Assembly: GCA_018400355.1 (NCBI GenBank)
Contig: JAGYMV010000001.1
Span: 1-34,564 of the forward strand
Reading direction: 5' to 3'
Length of the DNA: 34,564 nt
Origin: Wenzhouxiangella sp.
GTDB taxonomy: Bacteria; Pseudomonadota; Gammaproteobacteria; Xanthomonadales; Wenzhouxiangellaceae
Shown: piece after piece, positions 8,482-15,607 of the stretch
Layout: every line of letters begins with the position of its first letter
How positions within the stretch are numbered: position 1 is the first letter of the stretch
Position numbers and translations under genes: made by a program
The notes under the pieces: generated by a model
Seen by the model: the letters and a program-made list of their open reading frames with translations, nothing else
Told to the model about the DNA's origin: nothing
Database searches by the model: none

Positions 8482-8777
8482 TGGCGTCCTTTTATTTGTT
8501 TTAATTAGGCTTGGTCCATGGCAAATATGGAACCACACAATGGAGGCAGATACAAATGACGGTAATCCGCTCATGTTGCATGATCAACCCAATGTTGCAT
8601 GCCTCACCTCGATCTCGCGTGAGGCATTTGCAAGAGATGGCCGATTTGACGAGATTTTAGCCACCACCTGAAGGCTCAATTTTGATCAGGAGGGTGTGTG
8701 CTTTATAGCCGATAAGTACCTCGGACCCCAGTGCAGATCTTATACTCTACAGATTGTCGATTTGGAGGGCACGTCAA
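8482..8777. promoter_or_regulatory. Divergent intergenic region between the PuuB-like gene and efpL
   Basis: This 296-base gap has no convincing gene. It holds two perfect copies of ATGTTGCATG (8573-8582 and 8592-8601) spaced 19 bases start to start. They abut a perfect 9-bp inverted repeat ATGCCTCAC / GTGAGGCAT (8599-8607 and 8619-8627). A TATACT hexamer at 8741-8746 is a plausible efpL -10, and GGAGGG at 8764-8769 is the efpL ribosome binding site. Confidence 0.4.
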
Positions 8778-9344
8778 ATGCCTAAGGCGCCTGAAGTGAA
8801 AAAAGGTCAAGTCATCGAGCACGATGGTGTGGTGTACTTGGTTCGTCAAATTGAGCGGTCTGCCCCCACAGCCCGTGGTGGCGGCACGCTCTACCGTTTT
8901 AAGTTGAGTGCCATTCCCTCAAATGACCGCCGCGAGCTGACTTTTAAAGGCGATGATGTTTTGAAAGAAGCAGATCTCGTGCGCCGTGTGTGTGAGTATT
9001 CTTATCGTGATGGCGATGATTGGGTTTTTATGGACCAAGAAGACTACACCCAATATGTGCTCTCAGACCAAGCGGTTGGGGAAGCGGCTCATTACCTTCT
9101 CGAAGGCCAGGCCGAAATTTATGTCTTGATCATTTCAGACCAACCCGTCTCCATTCAATTGCCCCAGTCGGTGACTTTAACAGTCGAAGAGACGGCGCCT
9201 GTGATGAAAGGCGCCACGGCCTCTCGTTCGGCTAAGCCGGCCAAATTAGAAACGGGTTTGGATGTGATGGTGCCCGACTACATCACCAATGGAGAAGCCA
9301 TCAAGGTCAACACAGAGACCGGTGAGTTCATGTCACGCGCTTGA
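8778..9344 (+). CDS. efpL: Elongation factor P-like protein EfpL (YeiP)
   Basis: A 188-residue protein from the ATG at 8778, chosen over the ATG at 8754 because GGAGGG at 8764-8769 lies just upstream and because MPKAPEVKKGQV aligns with the YeiP N-terminus. Three OB-like domains follow the EF-P plan. The loop SAPTARGGGTLYR carries Arg33 at its tip, where EF-P has a modified Lys and where EfpL uses unmodified Arg. YSYRDGDDWVFMDQEDYTQY and VPDYITNGEAIKVNTETGEF are the other family signatures. EfpL binds the ribosome and relieves stalling at proline and other difficult motifs. It is monocistronic here and converges on uppP. Confidence 0.95.
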   Translation: MPKAPEVKKGQVIEHDGVVYLVRQIERSAPTARGGGTLYRFKLSAIPSNDRRELTFKGDDVLKEADLVRRVCEYSYRDGDDWVFMDQEDYTQYVLSDQAVGEAAHYLLEGQAEIYVLIISDQPVSIQLPQSVTLTVEETAPVMKGATASRSAKPAKLETGLDVMVPDYITNGEAIKVNTETGEFMSRA

Positions 9345-9377
9345 TCATTTGCTTGATTGATTGGACTGGCTGGTGGG

Positions 9378-10175
9378 TCAGAGATAGAGTGCCAGCAACA
9401 CAAGGCCTAAGATGATCCGGTAGGCGACAAAAGGTTGCATGCCAATGCGTCGGATAAAGGCCAAAAAGTAGTGGATGCTGAGATAGGTAGCGATTGCAGA
9501 GACAACAAAGCCGACCAAGAATAAAACGGGATCCAACGGCGTCTGTGATCTCAGTACATCGATTGAACTCAACAGCCCGGCGGCTGCAATGATGGGGATG
9601 GATAAAAGAAACGAAAAGCGCGTGGTGGCTTCTCGGCTCATCCCCAAAAAAAGCCCAGCGGTGATGGTGATGCCCGAGCGTGATGTACCAGGGATCAGCG
9701 CCAGTGCTTGAGCAAAGCCAATGATCAAGACATCACGAATTCCTAAGTCGTACTCATTGCGCTCACCTCGATAGCGCCAGTCGGCTAAGCCCAGTACCAG
9801 CCCAAATCCGATCAACGCCGAGGCCATGACCACTGGGCTTCTTAACGCCACCTCAGCGAAGTCTTTGAATAATAAGCCCAGCACGCCAGCGGGCAGAGTG
9901 CCCAAAATGATCAGCCAAGCCAGTTTGGCGTCTTGGCTATGTTCCTGGCCTGTCACAGAGGCCAGCCAATCACGGGCCATGGTGAAGATCTCTTGTCTGA
10001 AATAGGCAACCACAGCAAACAATGAGCCAAAGTGCAAAATGACATCGAAGTCGATGCCTTGGTAGTCTTGGCCCGTGATGAGGGAATAAATCACCAGATG
10101 CGCTTGGCTCGAGACGGGTAAGAACTCGGTGATGCCCTGCACCAGGGCCAGCAAAATGGCTTGAAGGATGTCCAT
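9378..10175 (-). CDS. uppP: Undecaprenyl-diphosphatase UppP (BacA)
   Basis: This 265-residue multi-pass inner-membrane protein carries both family motifs: ALVQGITEFLPVSSQAHL (11-28, with the Glu and Ser of the active site) and IPGTSRSGITITAGLFLG, with the catalytic Arg-Ser-Gly stretch. It hydrolyses undecaprenyl diphosphate to the monophosphate so the lipid carrier can be reused in peptidoglycan and O-antigen synthesis. Length matches the family (about 265-275). No strong ribosome binding site is visible before the ATG. It stands alone, between convergent efpL and divergent tRNA-Arg. Confidence 0.96.
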   Translation of the reverse strand: MDILQAILLALVQGITEFLPVSSQAHLVIYSLITGQDYQGIDFDVILHFGSLFAVVAYFRQEIFTMARDWLASVTGQEHSQDAKLAWLIILGTLPAGVLGLLFKDFAEVALRSPVVMASALIGFGLVLGLADWRYRGERNEYDLGIRDVLIIGFAQALALIPGTSRSGITITAGLFLGMSREATTRFSFLLSIPIIAAAGLLSSIDVLRSQTPLDPVLFLVGFVVSAIATYLSIHYFLAFIRRIGMQPFVAYRIILGLVLLALYL

Positions 10176-10245
10176 GGAATAGAAGTTTACCGCAGAACGA
10201 CTGATTGGCCTGAGGGTCAGCGGGCGCAGGTGGCCTGTTGTGCGT

Positions 10246-10251
10246 TATAAT
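10246..10251 (+). promoter_or_regulatory. -10 element of the tRNA-Arg promoter
   Basis: A perfect TATAAT lies 10 bases before the mature tRNA 5' end. I cannot find a good -35 hexamer at the standard distance. Confidence 0.45.
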
Positions 10252-10261
10252 TTTGCTCCAA

Positions 10262-10338
10262 GCGCCCGTAGCTCAGCTGGATAGAGTGTTGCCCTCCGAA
10301 GGCAAAGGTCACAGGTTCGAATCCTGTCGGGCGCGCCA
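10262..10338 (+). tRNA. tRNA-Arg(CCG)
   Basis: A 77-base cloverleaf. Acceptor GCGCCCG pairs with CGGGCGC at 10328-10334, followed by discriminator G and an encoded CCA. The D-arm reads GCTCAGCTGGATAGAGT, and the T-arm holds GGTTCGAATCC. The anticodon arm is TTGCC-CTCCGAA-GGCAA, so the anticodon is CCG, which reads the arginine codon CGG. Confidence 0.97.
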
Positions 10339-10342
10339 CTTT

Positions 10343-10363
10343 TGACCGGGTCTATTCCGGTCA
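10343..10363 (+). terminator. Hairpin after tRNA-Arg
   Basis: TGACCGG and CCGGTCA form a perfect 7-bp stem with a 7-base loop, 5 bases after the tRNA. No T-run follows directly (the nearest is TTTT about 12 bases later), so it may serve in processing or as a weak terminator. Confidence 0.35.
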
Positions 10364-10576
10364 CATGGTTTACACCTTTTCCACCGCCCAGTGGTTTGTC
10401 TCTTAAATAGGATAAATGACTCGCGAAGAAGGGGTCTTGCACTGCCTCCTTAAACGAACCTAGGCCCACTCACAGCAGGGCCTGGCCAGTATGTAATATA
10501 GCCTTCATTTGAAATTTATATTTTCGTAACATTTAGCGGGTACGGTCCTCGGTAAATATCAAGGGAGCGCCGCACC

Positions 10577-13369
10577 ATGAAAAAATCAATCATCGGTTTT
10601 ATATCAATTTTCTTCCTCCTGTTTTCTTTCCATGCAACCGCTCAGACGTCTGGTGCGGTGCAAGGTCGCGTGACCGATGCCAACGGCGGCGGCGTTCAAG
10701 GGGTTCGAGTGAGCATTCAGCCAGACGGCCCGTCTGTGGTGACAGACCAAGCTGGACGTTACCTTCTTGACGGCATTTCAGTCGGCGTTTTGGAGGTCAA
10801 TTTTGATTATTTGGGTACCGAATCTCAAACTGAGTCCGTCACGGTCTCTGCCGATACCAGTGCCCGGCTTGACATCGTGCTGACCTCAGACTTGGATCGT
10901 ATTTTGGTGCGGAGCCAAGCACAAGCCAATGCCAGCGCGCTCAATCAGTATAGAAATTCGGATGCCATCATCAATGTTGTCTCATCAGATGACATTGGTA
11001 ATTTTGTTGATCAGAATGTGGCTGAAGCGCTACAGCGTGTGCCTGGCATATCGATCAGTCGTGACCAGGGCGAGGGCCGATTCGTCAGTATTCGTGGTTT
11101 GAATGCCAATCTGAATAATGTCAGTTTGAATGGTATGCGTATCGGGACGCCTGAGGATGGCAACCGTGAGTTGCCACTGGACCTCGTTCCGACCGGTTCA
11201 ATTGAGCGTTTGGAAGTCATCAAAGTACCGACACCAGACATGCCCGGCGACGCAATTGGTGGATCAATTAATGTTGTATCCCCTTCAGCTTTCGATTCGG
11301 ATGGCCAAGTTCTCAAATATCGTATTGAGGGGCTACGAGCCGATTTGGGTGATGAAAATGGTGCACGTGGCGAGCTCGCGTACAGCAATGTCCTGGACGC
11401 CTTTGGTGGAGAGAGCAATGTTGGTATCTCGGCGGGCATTAACTACCTCGAACGGGACTTTCAATCCGACAATATTGAGACTGAATATGATTTTCTAGAC
11501 AATGTGGCGACAGGCAATGAAAGCTTTGTGCCCATTGAAACTCAGCAGCGCAAGTACTTCATCAAACGCGATCGGCTTGGGGCCCATCTGAATCTAGACT
11601 TTCGGCCTTCTTTCCGGAGTCGGTACTTTTTTAATGCGCTTTATAGCCAGTTCAATGACGCTGAAACCCGCCAACGCTCAATTAACATTTGGGAAGATGG
11701 TGACTTGGCGTCGGTGGATGGTGCCACCGCCCGCTTCACAGATATAGCCAACGATGGTATCCGCCGACGGATTCGTTTTCGGACAAAAGAGCAAGAGACC
11801 TTTGCACTGGCGCTTGGCGCAGAGCACCGGCTCGAGAACTGGGCCATAGACTATCGCGCAGGCTATTCCGAGGCCAGTGAGAACTCTCCAGATGAAATGG
11901 AGGGTCGATTTGAGTTTGATGGTGATAATGTCGATGCAGATGTCGTTTTTGGATCTGGTATCCCGGTGTTTGATGTGACGCGCAACGGCGCGAGTGCAGA
12001 TGATATTTTGCGCAACGAAGGCTCCTTGTTGGATCGAGTGGTGATGGAGTCAAAATTCGTCGATGAGGAAGACCTGAATTTCAGTCTCAATTTTGAGCGT
12101 GCATTCCAGTTCAACAGCGGCAATCGCTTCTTGCTCAAATTTGGTGCTGACGCGCGGTATAAAGACAAAGATGTGGACGTTAATGAGATCGAGTTGCGCT
12201 CGGTTCCAGACCTGAGCCTATCTCAGTTCAGCACCGCGCCATTTCCTTTCCCATTCGGAAGTTTAGGTGATGGCATCAGCTCTGCTGAGTTCCGCAATTA
12301 CTTCGCAGCCAATCGAGCTGATTTTGCTGAGCGTTCCAAAGATATTGGAGAAAATATCTTGTTGTCTGCCTCGGGCGACTTCCGCTCTTCTGAGGATGTA
12401 TTGGCGGCCTATTTGATGGGCACCTTTGATTTCAATGACTGGAGAATCATTGCGGGGGTCCGGATGGAGGACACTGACTTCAGCACGCGTGGTAACCAGA
12501 TTGATTTTAACGAAGATGATGAGGTTTCGGGCATTACTCCGATCAATGCCTCAAACAGTCATTTTGAGCTTTTGCCAGCACTTATTGCACGCTACAACGG
12601 ATTCGAGAACATCGTATTGCGGGCGGCGTGGACCAACACTTTGGCGCGGCCAAGTTTTGGCGATCTGTCCCCTGGCACAATCATTTTGCGTGAGGACCTG
12701 GAAGTTGAAACTGGTAACCCCAAGCTCAACCCAATCACCTCCTCTAATCTGGATTTCATGTTTGACTGGTATTTGCCGAAAGCAGGTATTGTTTCTGTTG
12801 GGCTGTTTTACAAGGACATTGAAGATTTTGTTGTCGATTTTGTCACTGACAACGACCCACTTTATCCGGGGTTTGAGGTTGAGCGCCCAATTAACGGGAC
12901 CAGTGGCGAAAGCAAAGGCATTGAGCTTAACTTCCAACATGACCTCAGTGTTTGGGGCGACTCGTTGGATGGCTTCTTGTTCGGTGCAAACTTAACCTTG
13001 ATGGACAACGACTTCCAAGTAGCAGAGCGCGCTGATGAGTCGTTCCCATTACCCGAGTCTGCTGAATCTGAAGCAAACATCTATCTCGGTTTTGAGCGTG
13101 GCCCATTGTCAACCCGCTTGGCTTGGTCGCAACGGGGTAAATACTTGGATGAGATTGGAGATGACACCAATTTCGATATTTATGTAGACGATCATGCTCA
13201 GCTCGATTTAACTGCTTCATGGCGGTTCAGCGAGAGCTTGGTGGGGTTGGCAGAAATCATTAACATTACCAACGAGCCGTTGCAGTTATACCAGGGTCAG
13301 GCTGGGAACGTGTTGCAGCTTGAGGAATATGGCGTGAGCTTCAGCGTGGGTCTTCGCGGGCAGTTCTAA
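10577..13369 (+). CDS. TonB-dependent receptor 1 of the phytase locus
   Basis: This 930-residue outer-membrane receptor has a signal peptide (1-22, ending TAQ), a carboxypeptidase-regulatory-like beta-sandwich (about 25-102), a possible TonB box DRILVRS (107-113), a plug domain (about 124-236, with QNVAEALQRVPGISISRDQGEGRFVSIRG and IGGSINVVSPSAF), and a 22-strand barrel ending in the C-terminal Phe of GLRGQF. The architecture matches the Xanthomonas/Caulobacter-type receptor group (TIGR01782-like). A ribosome binding site AGGGAG lies 9 bases before the ATG. The receptor is paralogous to the one at 17645. With a phytase and two secreted phosphatases nearby, organophosphate (phytate-derived) uptake is the best guess. 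The substrate cannot be read from sequence. Confidence 0.92.
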   Translation: MKKSIIGFISIFFLLFSFHATAQTSGAVQGRVTDANGGGVQGVRVSIQPDGPSVVTDQAGRYLLDGISVGVLEVNFDYLGTESQTESVTVSADTSARLDIVLTSDLDRILVRSQAQANASALNQYRNSDAIINVVSSDDIGNFVDQNVAEALQRVPGISISRDQGEGRFVSIRGLNANLNNVSLNGMRIGTPEDGNRELPLDLVPTGSIERLEVIKVPTPDMPGDAIGGSINVVSPSAFDSDGQVLKYRIEGLRADLGDENGARGELAYSNVLDAFGGESNVGISAGINYLERDFQSDNIETEYDFLDNVATGNESFVPIETQQRKYFIKRDRLGAHLNLDFRPSFRSRYFFNALYSQFNDAETRQRSINIWEDGDLASVDGATARFTDIANDGIRRRIRFRTKEQETFALALGAEHRLENWAIDYRAGYSEASENSPDEMEGRFEFDGDNVDADVVFGSGIPVFDVTRNGASADDILRNEGSLLDRVVMESKFVDEEDLNFSLNFERAFQFNSGNRFLLKFGADARYKDKDVDVNEIELRSVPDLSLSQFSTAPFPFPFGSLGDGISSAEFRNYFAANRADFAERSKDIGENILLSASGDFRSSEDVLAAYLMGTFDFNDWRIIAGVRMEDTDFSTRGNQIDFNEDDEVSGITPINASNSHFELLPALIARYNGFENIVLRAAWTNTLARPSFGDLSPGTIILREDLEVETGNPKLNPITSSNLDFMFDWYLPKAGIVSVGLFYKDIEDFVVDFVTDNDPLYPGFEVERPINGTSGESKGIELNFQHDLSVWGDSLDGFLFGANLTLMDNDFQVAERADESFPLPESAESEANIYLGFERGPLSTRLAWSQRGKYLDEIGDDTNFDIYVDDHAQLDLTASWRFSESLVGLAEIINITNEPLQLYQGQAGNVLQLEEYGVSFSVGLRGQF

Positions 13370-13475
13370 GGCTGGGTTGGGCCTCACTTAACACGCTGTC
13401 ATGTTTGTGTATTAAGTAGGGCTCTGCCACATTTTTGCTGCTTGTGGTTTGGAAGAATTGAAGCGAGAAGCATTG

Positions 13476-13508
13476 GCCTGGGATCGCACAGCAAGTGTGA
13501 TCCCAGGC
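13476..13508. terminator. Strong hairpin 107 bases after receptor 1
   Basis: GCCTGGGATCGCAC (13476-13489) pairs with GTGTGATCCCAGGC (13495-13508): 14 bp with one G-T wobble and an AGCAA loop. No T-run follows in either direction, so it could be a mRNA 3'-end stabiliser, a factor-assisted terminator or a regulatory site. Confidence 0.45.
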
Positions 13509-13671
13509 AGGCTCTTTGGATGAAACAAAAAATTTGACACCAAACCGCATTGAGATCGATTCGGTGTTAACAATGCCTCCTTTTTCTATGTCTCTGCACT
13601 GGCCTGACTGAGGGCGATGAGCAGCTGTTCTTATGCGATATTGCGGAGGCGCTTTCCGTTCTTGACTCTAA

Positions 13672-13697
13672 GTGATGACTTAAGGTGATGACTTAAG
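13672..13697. repeat. Perfect 13-bp tandem duplication
   Basis: GTGATGACTTAAG occurs twice back to back (13672-13684 and 13685-13697). It lies about 47 bases beyond the 3' end of the DUF2306-like gene. It is too short and too few in copies for CRISPR. It is probably a replication-slippage duplication. Confidence 0.9.
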
Positions 13698-13743
13698 CAA
13701 AGGGGCGAACGATAATCCAATGCCCGCCCGGAAGTTGATCGCA

Positions 13744-14475
13744 TCATCCCTTGGCCCTGATCTGGCCACCCTTTTTGTAGTGTCTGACCCACAATTGCGT
13801 GGCTGGAATCCCAATCGCGGCGGGTGCAATCCATGGCACCACCTGCCAAAATCCCTGTAAGGAATAATTAAACATTTGGTTGGCGCCAAATACGGCAAAG
13901 GCGGTGTGAAAAGCAATGCCCGCACCGAGCATGGCACCGAGGTGTTCATAGAGCCAGGTTTTGGGATCGGCTGGTGTTTCTTTAAATAACTTCAACATGC
14001 CCATGCCAGTCAACAAACCAATGGGTGACAAAGCCAACAAGACAACCATGTTGTCTGGTCGCCAGTACAAAGCCCATACCACCAAGAACAAGCTGCTGAG
14101 AATGCCGACCCATGCCAGACTGATTCGATAGGGGCTTTCAAGTTGGCTGAGGTCGCGCTTGTGTTTGAGCACCGCCATGCCATGGGACAAAGCAAGGCCT
14201 GTGATGATGGCCAGATAGCCCAAGAACAACAAAAATGACCAGCTCTCAGGACTGGCCCCGGGTCCTTCGCCTTGAGCAATGAGGCGAAGCAAATAAAGCA
14301 TCACAGCCAAGAGCGCAGACAACACAACAATCCAGCCGCTGTAACGAAAAAGGCTGCCTGCTTTTTTATGAAGCCAGCCACCTTTGCTGGTGACAATGGG
14401 TATCCAAAAAGCCATCAAGCCAAGATAGCCAATCACAATATGAAACCAGCGATTTGTTTCCAGCCAAGCATCCAT
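13744..14475 (-). CDS. DUF2306-like seven-helix membrane protein
   Basis: This 243-residue protein has about seven hydrophobic helices (roughly 10-28, 45-67, 80-100, 117-136, 141-161, 177-195, 207-228). The motif HKKAGSLFRYSGW (36-48) after the first helix is typical of DUF2306-like predicted membrane proteins, whose function is unknown. Histidines in the helices (H12, H36, H98, H177, H189) could bind heme or metal, but that is speculation. GAGGG just upstream supports the ATG at 14475. It lies 162 bases downstream of the metallophosphoesterase gene on the same strand, so it may share its transcript if the hairpin at 14546-14572 does not terminate. Its link to phosphate scavenging is by position only. 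Confidence 0.75.
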   Translation of the reverse strand: MDAWLETNRWFHIVIGYLGLMAFWIPIVTSKGGWLHKKAGSLFRYSGWIVVLSALLAVMLYLLRLIAQGEGPGASPESWSFLLFLGYLAIITGLALSHGMAVLKHKRDLSQLESPYRISLAWVGILSSLFLVVWALYWRPDNMVVLLALSPIGLLTGMGMLKLFKETPADPKTWLYEHLGAMLGAGIAFHTAFAVFGANQMFNYSLQGFWQVVPWIAPAAIGIPATQLWVRHYKKGGQIRAKG

Positions 14476-14545
14476 GGTTCATCCCTCGCTTTCTGACCCG
14501 TCGATACTGGATACTTTTACCACGATAGCAAGGGCCAAGCCAGCT

Positions 14546-14572
14546 GGGTGCGCCGGCTATGTGGGCGCACCC
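14546..14572. terminator. Hairpin between the metallophosphoesterase and DUF2306-like genes
   Basis: GGGTGCGCC (14546-14554) and GGCGCACCC (14564-14572) form a perfect 9-bp stem with a 9-base loop. An outer 6-bp pair GCCAAG (14534-14539) / CTTGGC (14584-14589) encloses it. No T-run follows on the minus strand. Candidate terminator or mRNA 3'-end structure for the metallophosphoesterase gene. Confidence 0.4.
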
Positions 14573-14637
14573 GAAGGTCTCAACTTGGCTTGAAGAGCCC
14601 CAGCCTGCCGAGAGACAGACCAGGGTTAGGGGAGGGC

Positions 14638-15510
14638 TCAGTAGTCAAAGCGCTGGGTGAAACGAGGCAGGGTTTGCCCCGTGATGGCATCGATTGTCTC
14701 GATGACACCCAGCCCATCGCTGTAGAGCGTGACCAATCTAAAGTATGGATGGTGAAACGATTCATCTGGGATTTTGGTTCGTTCGAGGGCGGGGATGTGG
14801 ACATGGTGGACGCCTCGGTCTTGGACCACGCCATCCACGCGGTGAATGTCCATATGCAGGTCTCCAGAAAAAATCAAAGCCAGGCCATCATCCTCTGCTA
14901 AGGTTGGGAACTCGGGATGTGCCGTGCCCTTGTCACCACCTTCTGGAAAGATGCCGACTTGTGCGCCATGCACAAATAAGAATTTGGGCTGATTGGGCCT
15001 GGCCTCAAATTGCTCTTTGATCCATCCAACGCCTTCATCTGTGAACTCTCGGCCATCTAAATCAGGAGAGGCAGAGACAAAAGTCGCGACAGGATGGTCA
15101 ATGGTGTAGCGAATCGCGTCAATGGGCTGTGCGTTGTGACCCCAATGTTGCGCGTAGCGTAGGAACTTTTCTTTAGAGCCATTGAACTCCTCGTTACCCA
15201 TGATTGGATAAAAGGGTAACGACAGATTTTTCAATACGGCAGTCAAATTTTCATACTGGATGTCGGTGGCTTTGTGGGGCAAGTCGCCCACACCGAAAAC
15301 AAACTCGATGTCTCTGGTTTGTGCAATCGCATTGAGGGTTTCCACCGCAGCTGAGACACCCGGAAATTCTGCTTTTGGCTTGGGTTCGGCGTCACCAATG
15401 ACGGCGAACGTGATCACGGGTTCGGTGCCATAGGAGTGGGTGCTCATCATGGCCATTGCCCCCAAAAGCAAGGCCATTGGTCCCAATCGATTTTTAAGTT
15501 CACCCAACAT
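14638..15510 (-). CDS. Secreted calcineurin-like metallophosphoesterase with unusual metal-ligand motifs
   Basis: A 290-residue protein from the ATG at 15510 (an in-frame GTG at 15513 is the alternative). GGAG at 15518-15521 supports this start. A signal peptide covers about residues 1-28. The five blocks of the calcineurin-like phosphoesterase fold are present in order but changed: DAE (40-42) in place of DxH, GDLPH (75-79) in place of GDxxD, GNEE (105-108) in place of GNHE, VHGAQ with His181 in place of HxP, and SGDLH (215-219) in place of GHxH. The fold call is firm, but the metal centre and activity may differ from classical enzymes. It is divergent from the phytase gene, with a 97-base shared promoter region containing a Pho-box-like element, so a periplasmic phosphomonoesterase acting with the phytase is plausible. 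Confidence 0.82.
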   Translation of the reverse strand: MLGELKNRLGPMALLLGAMAMMSTHSYGTEPVITFAVIGDAEPKPKAEFPGVSAAVETLNAIAQTRDIEFVFGVGDLPHKATDIQYENLTAVLKNLSLPFYPIMGNEEFNGSKEKFLRYAQHWGHNAQPIDAIRYTIDHPVATFVSASPDLDGREFTDEGVGWIKEQFEARPNQPKFLFVHGAQVGIFPEGGDKGTAHPEFPTLAEDDGLALIFSGDLHMDIHRVDGVVQDRGVHHVHIPALERTKIPDESFHHPYFRLVTLYSDGLGVIETIDAITGQTLPRFTQRFDY

Positions 15511-15538
15511 CACATAGCTCCTTTGTTTTAAAGTAGAA

Positions 15539-15556
15539 GAGTCATTTAACTCTCAT
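15539..15556 (+). promoter_or_regulatory. Putative Pho box between the metallophosphoesterase and phytase genes
   Basis: Two heptamers, GAGTCAT (15539-15545) and CTCTCAT (15550-15556), are 11 bases apart with an A/T-only spacer TTAA. The Pho box consensus repeats CTGTCAT at 11-bp spacing; these match 5 of 7 and 6 of 7. An adjacent inverted repeat TGCACAA / TTGTGCA (15559-15565, 15574-15580) and a lone TTGTCAC (15586-15592) may add to control. Confidence 0.4.
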
Positions 15557-15607
15557 TCTGCACAATTCTAATTTTGTGCAACGCATTGTCACACCACGAT
15601 TATAAGG

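Larger units (their letters stand above)
13370..13743. other. Intergenic region without a gene, between convergent receptor 1 and the DUF2306-like gene
   Basis: This 374-base stretch holds no ORF with protein-like composition. It contains a long perfect-stem hairpin (13476-13508) and a 13-base tandem duplication (13672-13697), listed separately. I see no other structure that stands out. Confidence 0.7.

Noticed and set aside
8482..8574. 31-residue extension of the PuuB-like oxidoreductase
   Set aside because: A good ribosome binding site precedes the internal ATG at 8481; the extension has no ribosome binding site and no similarity.
10245..10469. Minus-strand ORF of 74 codons with GAPDRIRTCDLCLRRATLYPAELRA
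   Set aside because: It is the antisense of tRNA-Arg, a well-known false protein in databases.
10501..10576. Pho box upstream of receptor 1
   Set aside because: TCGTAAC at 10524-10530 has no partner at 11-bp spacing, so I do not call a box there.
13341..13550. Minus-strand ORF of 69 codons after receptor 1
   Set aside because: It overlaps the receptor 3' end and the hairpin and has no protein-like features.
13672..13697. Tandem 13-mer as CRISPR or iteron
   Set aside because: Only two copies with no spacer and no associated genes; slippage duplication is simpler.
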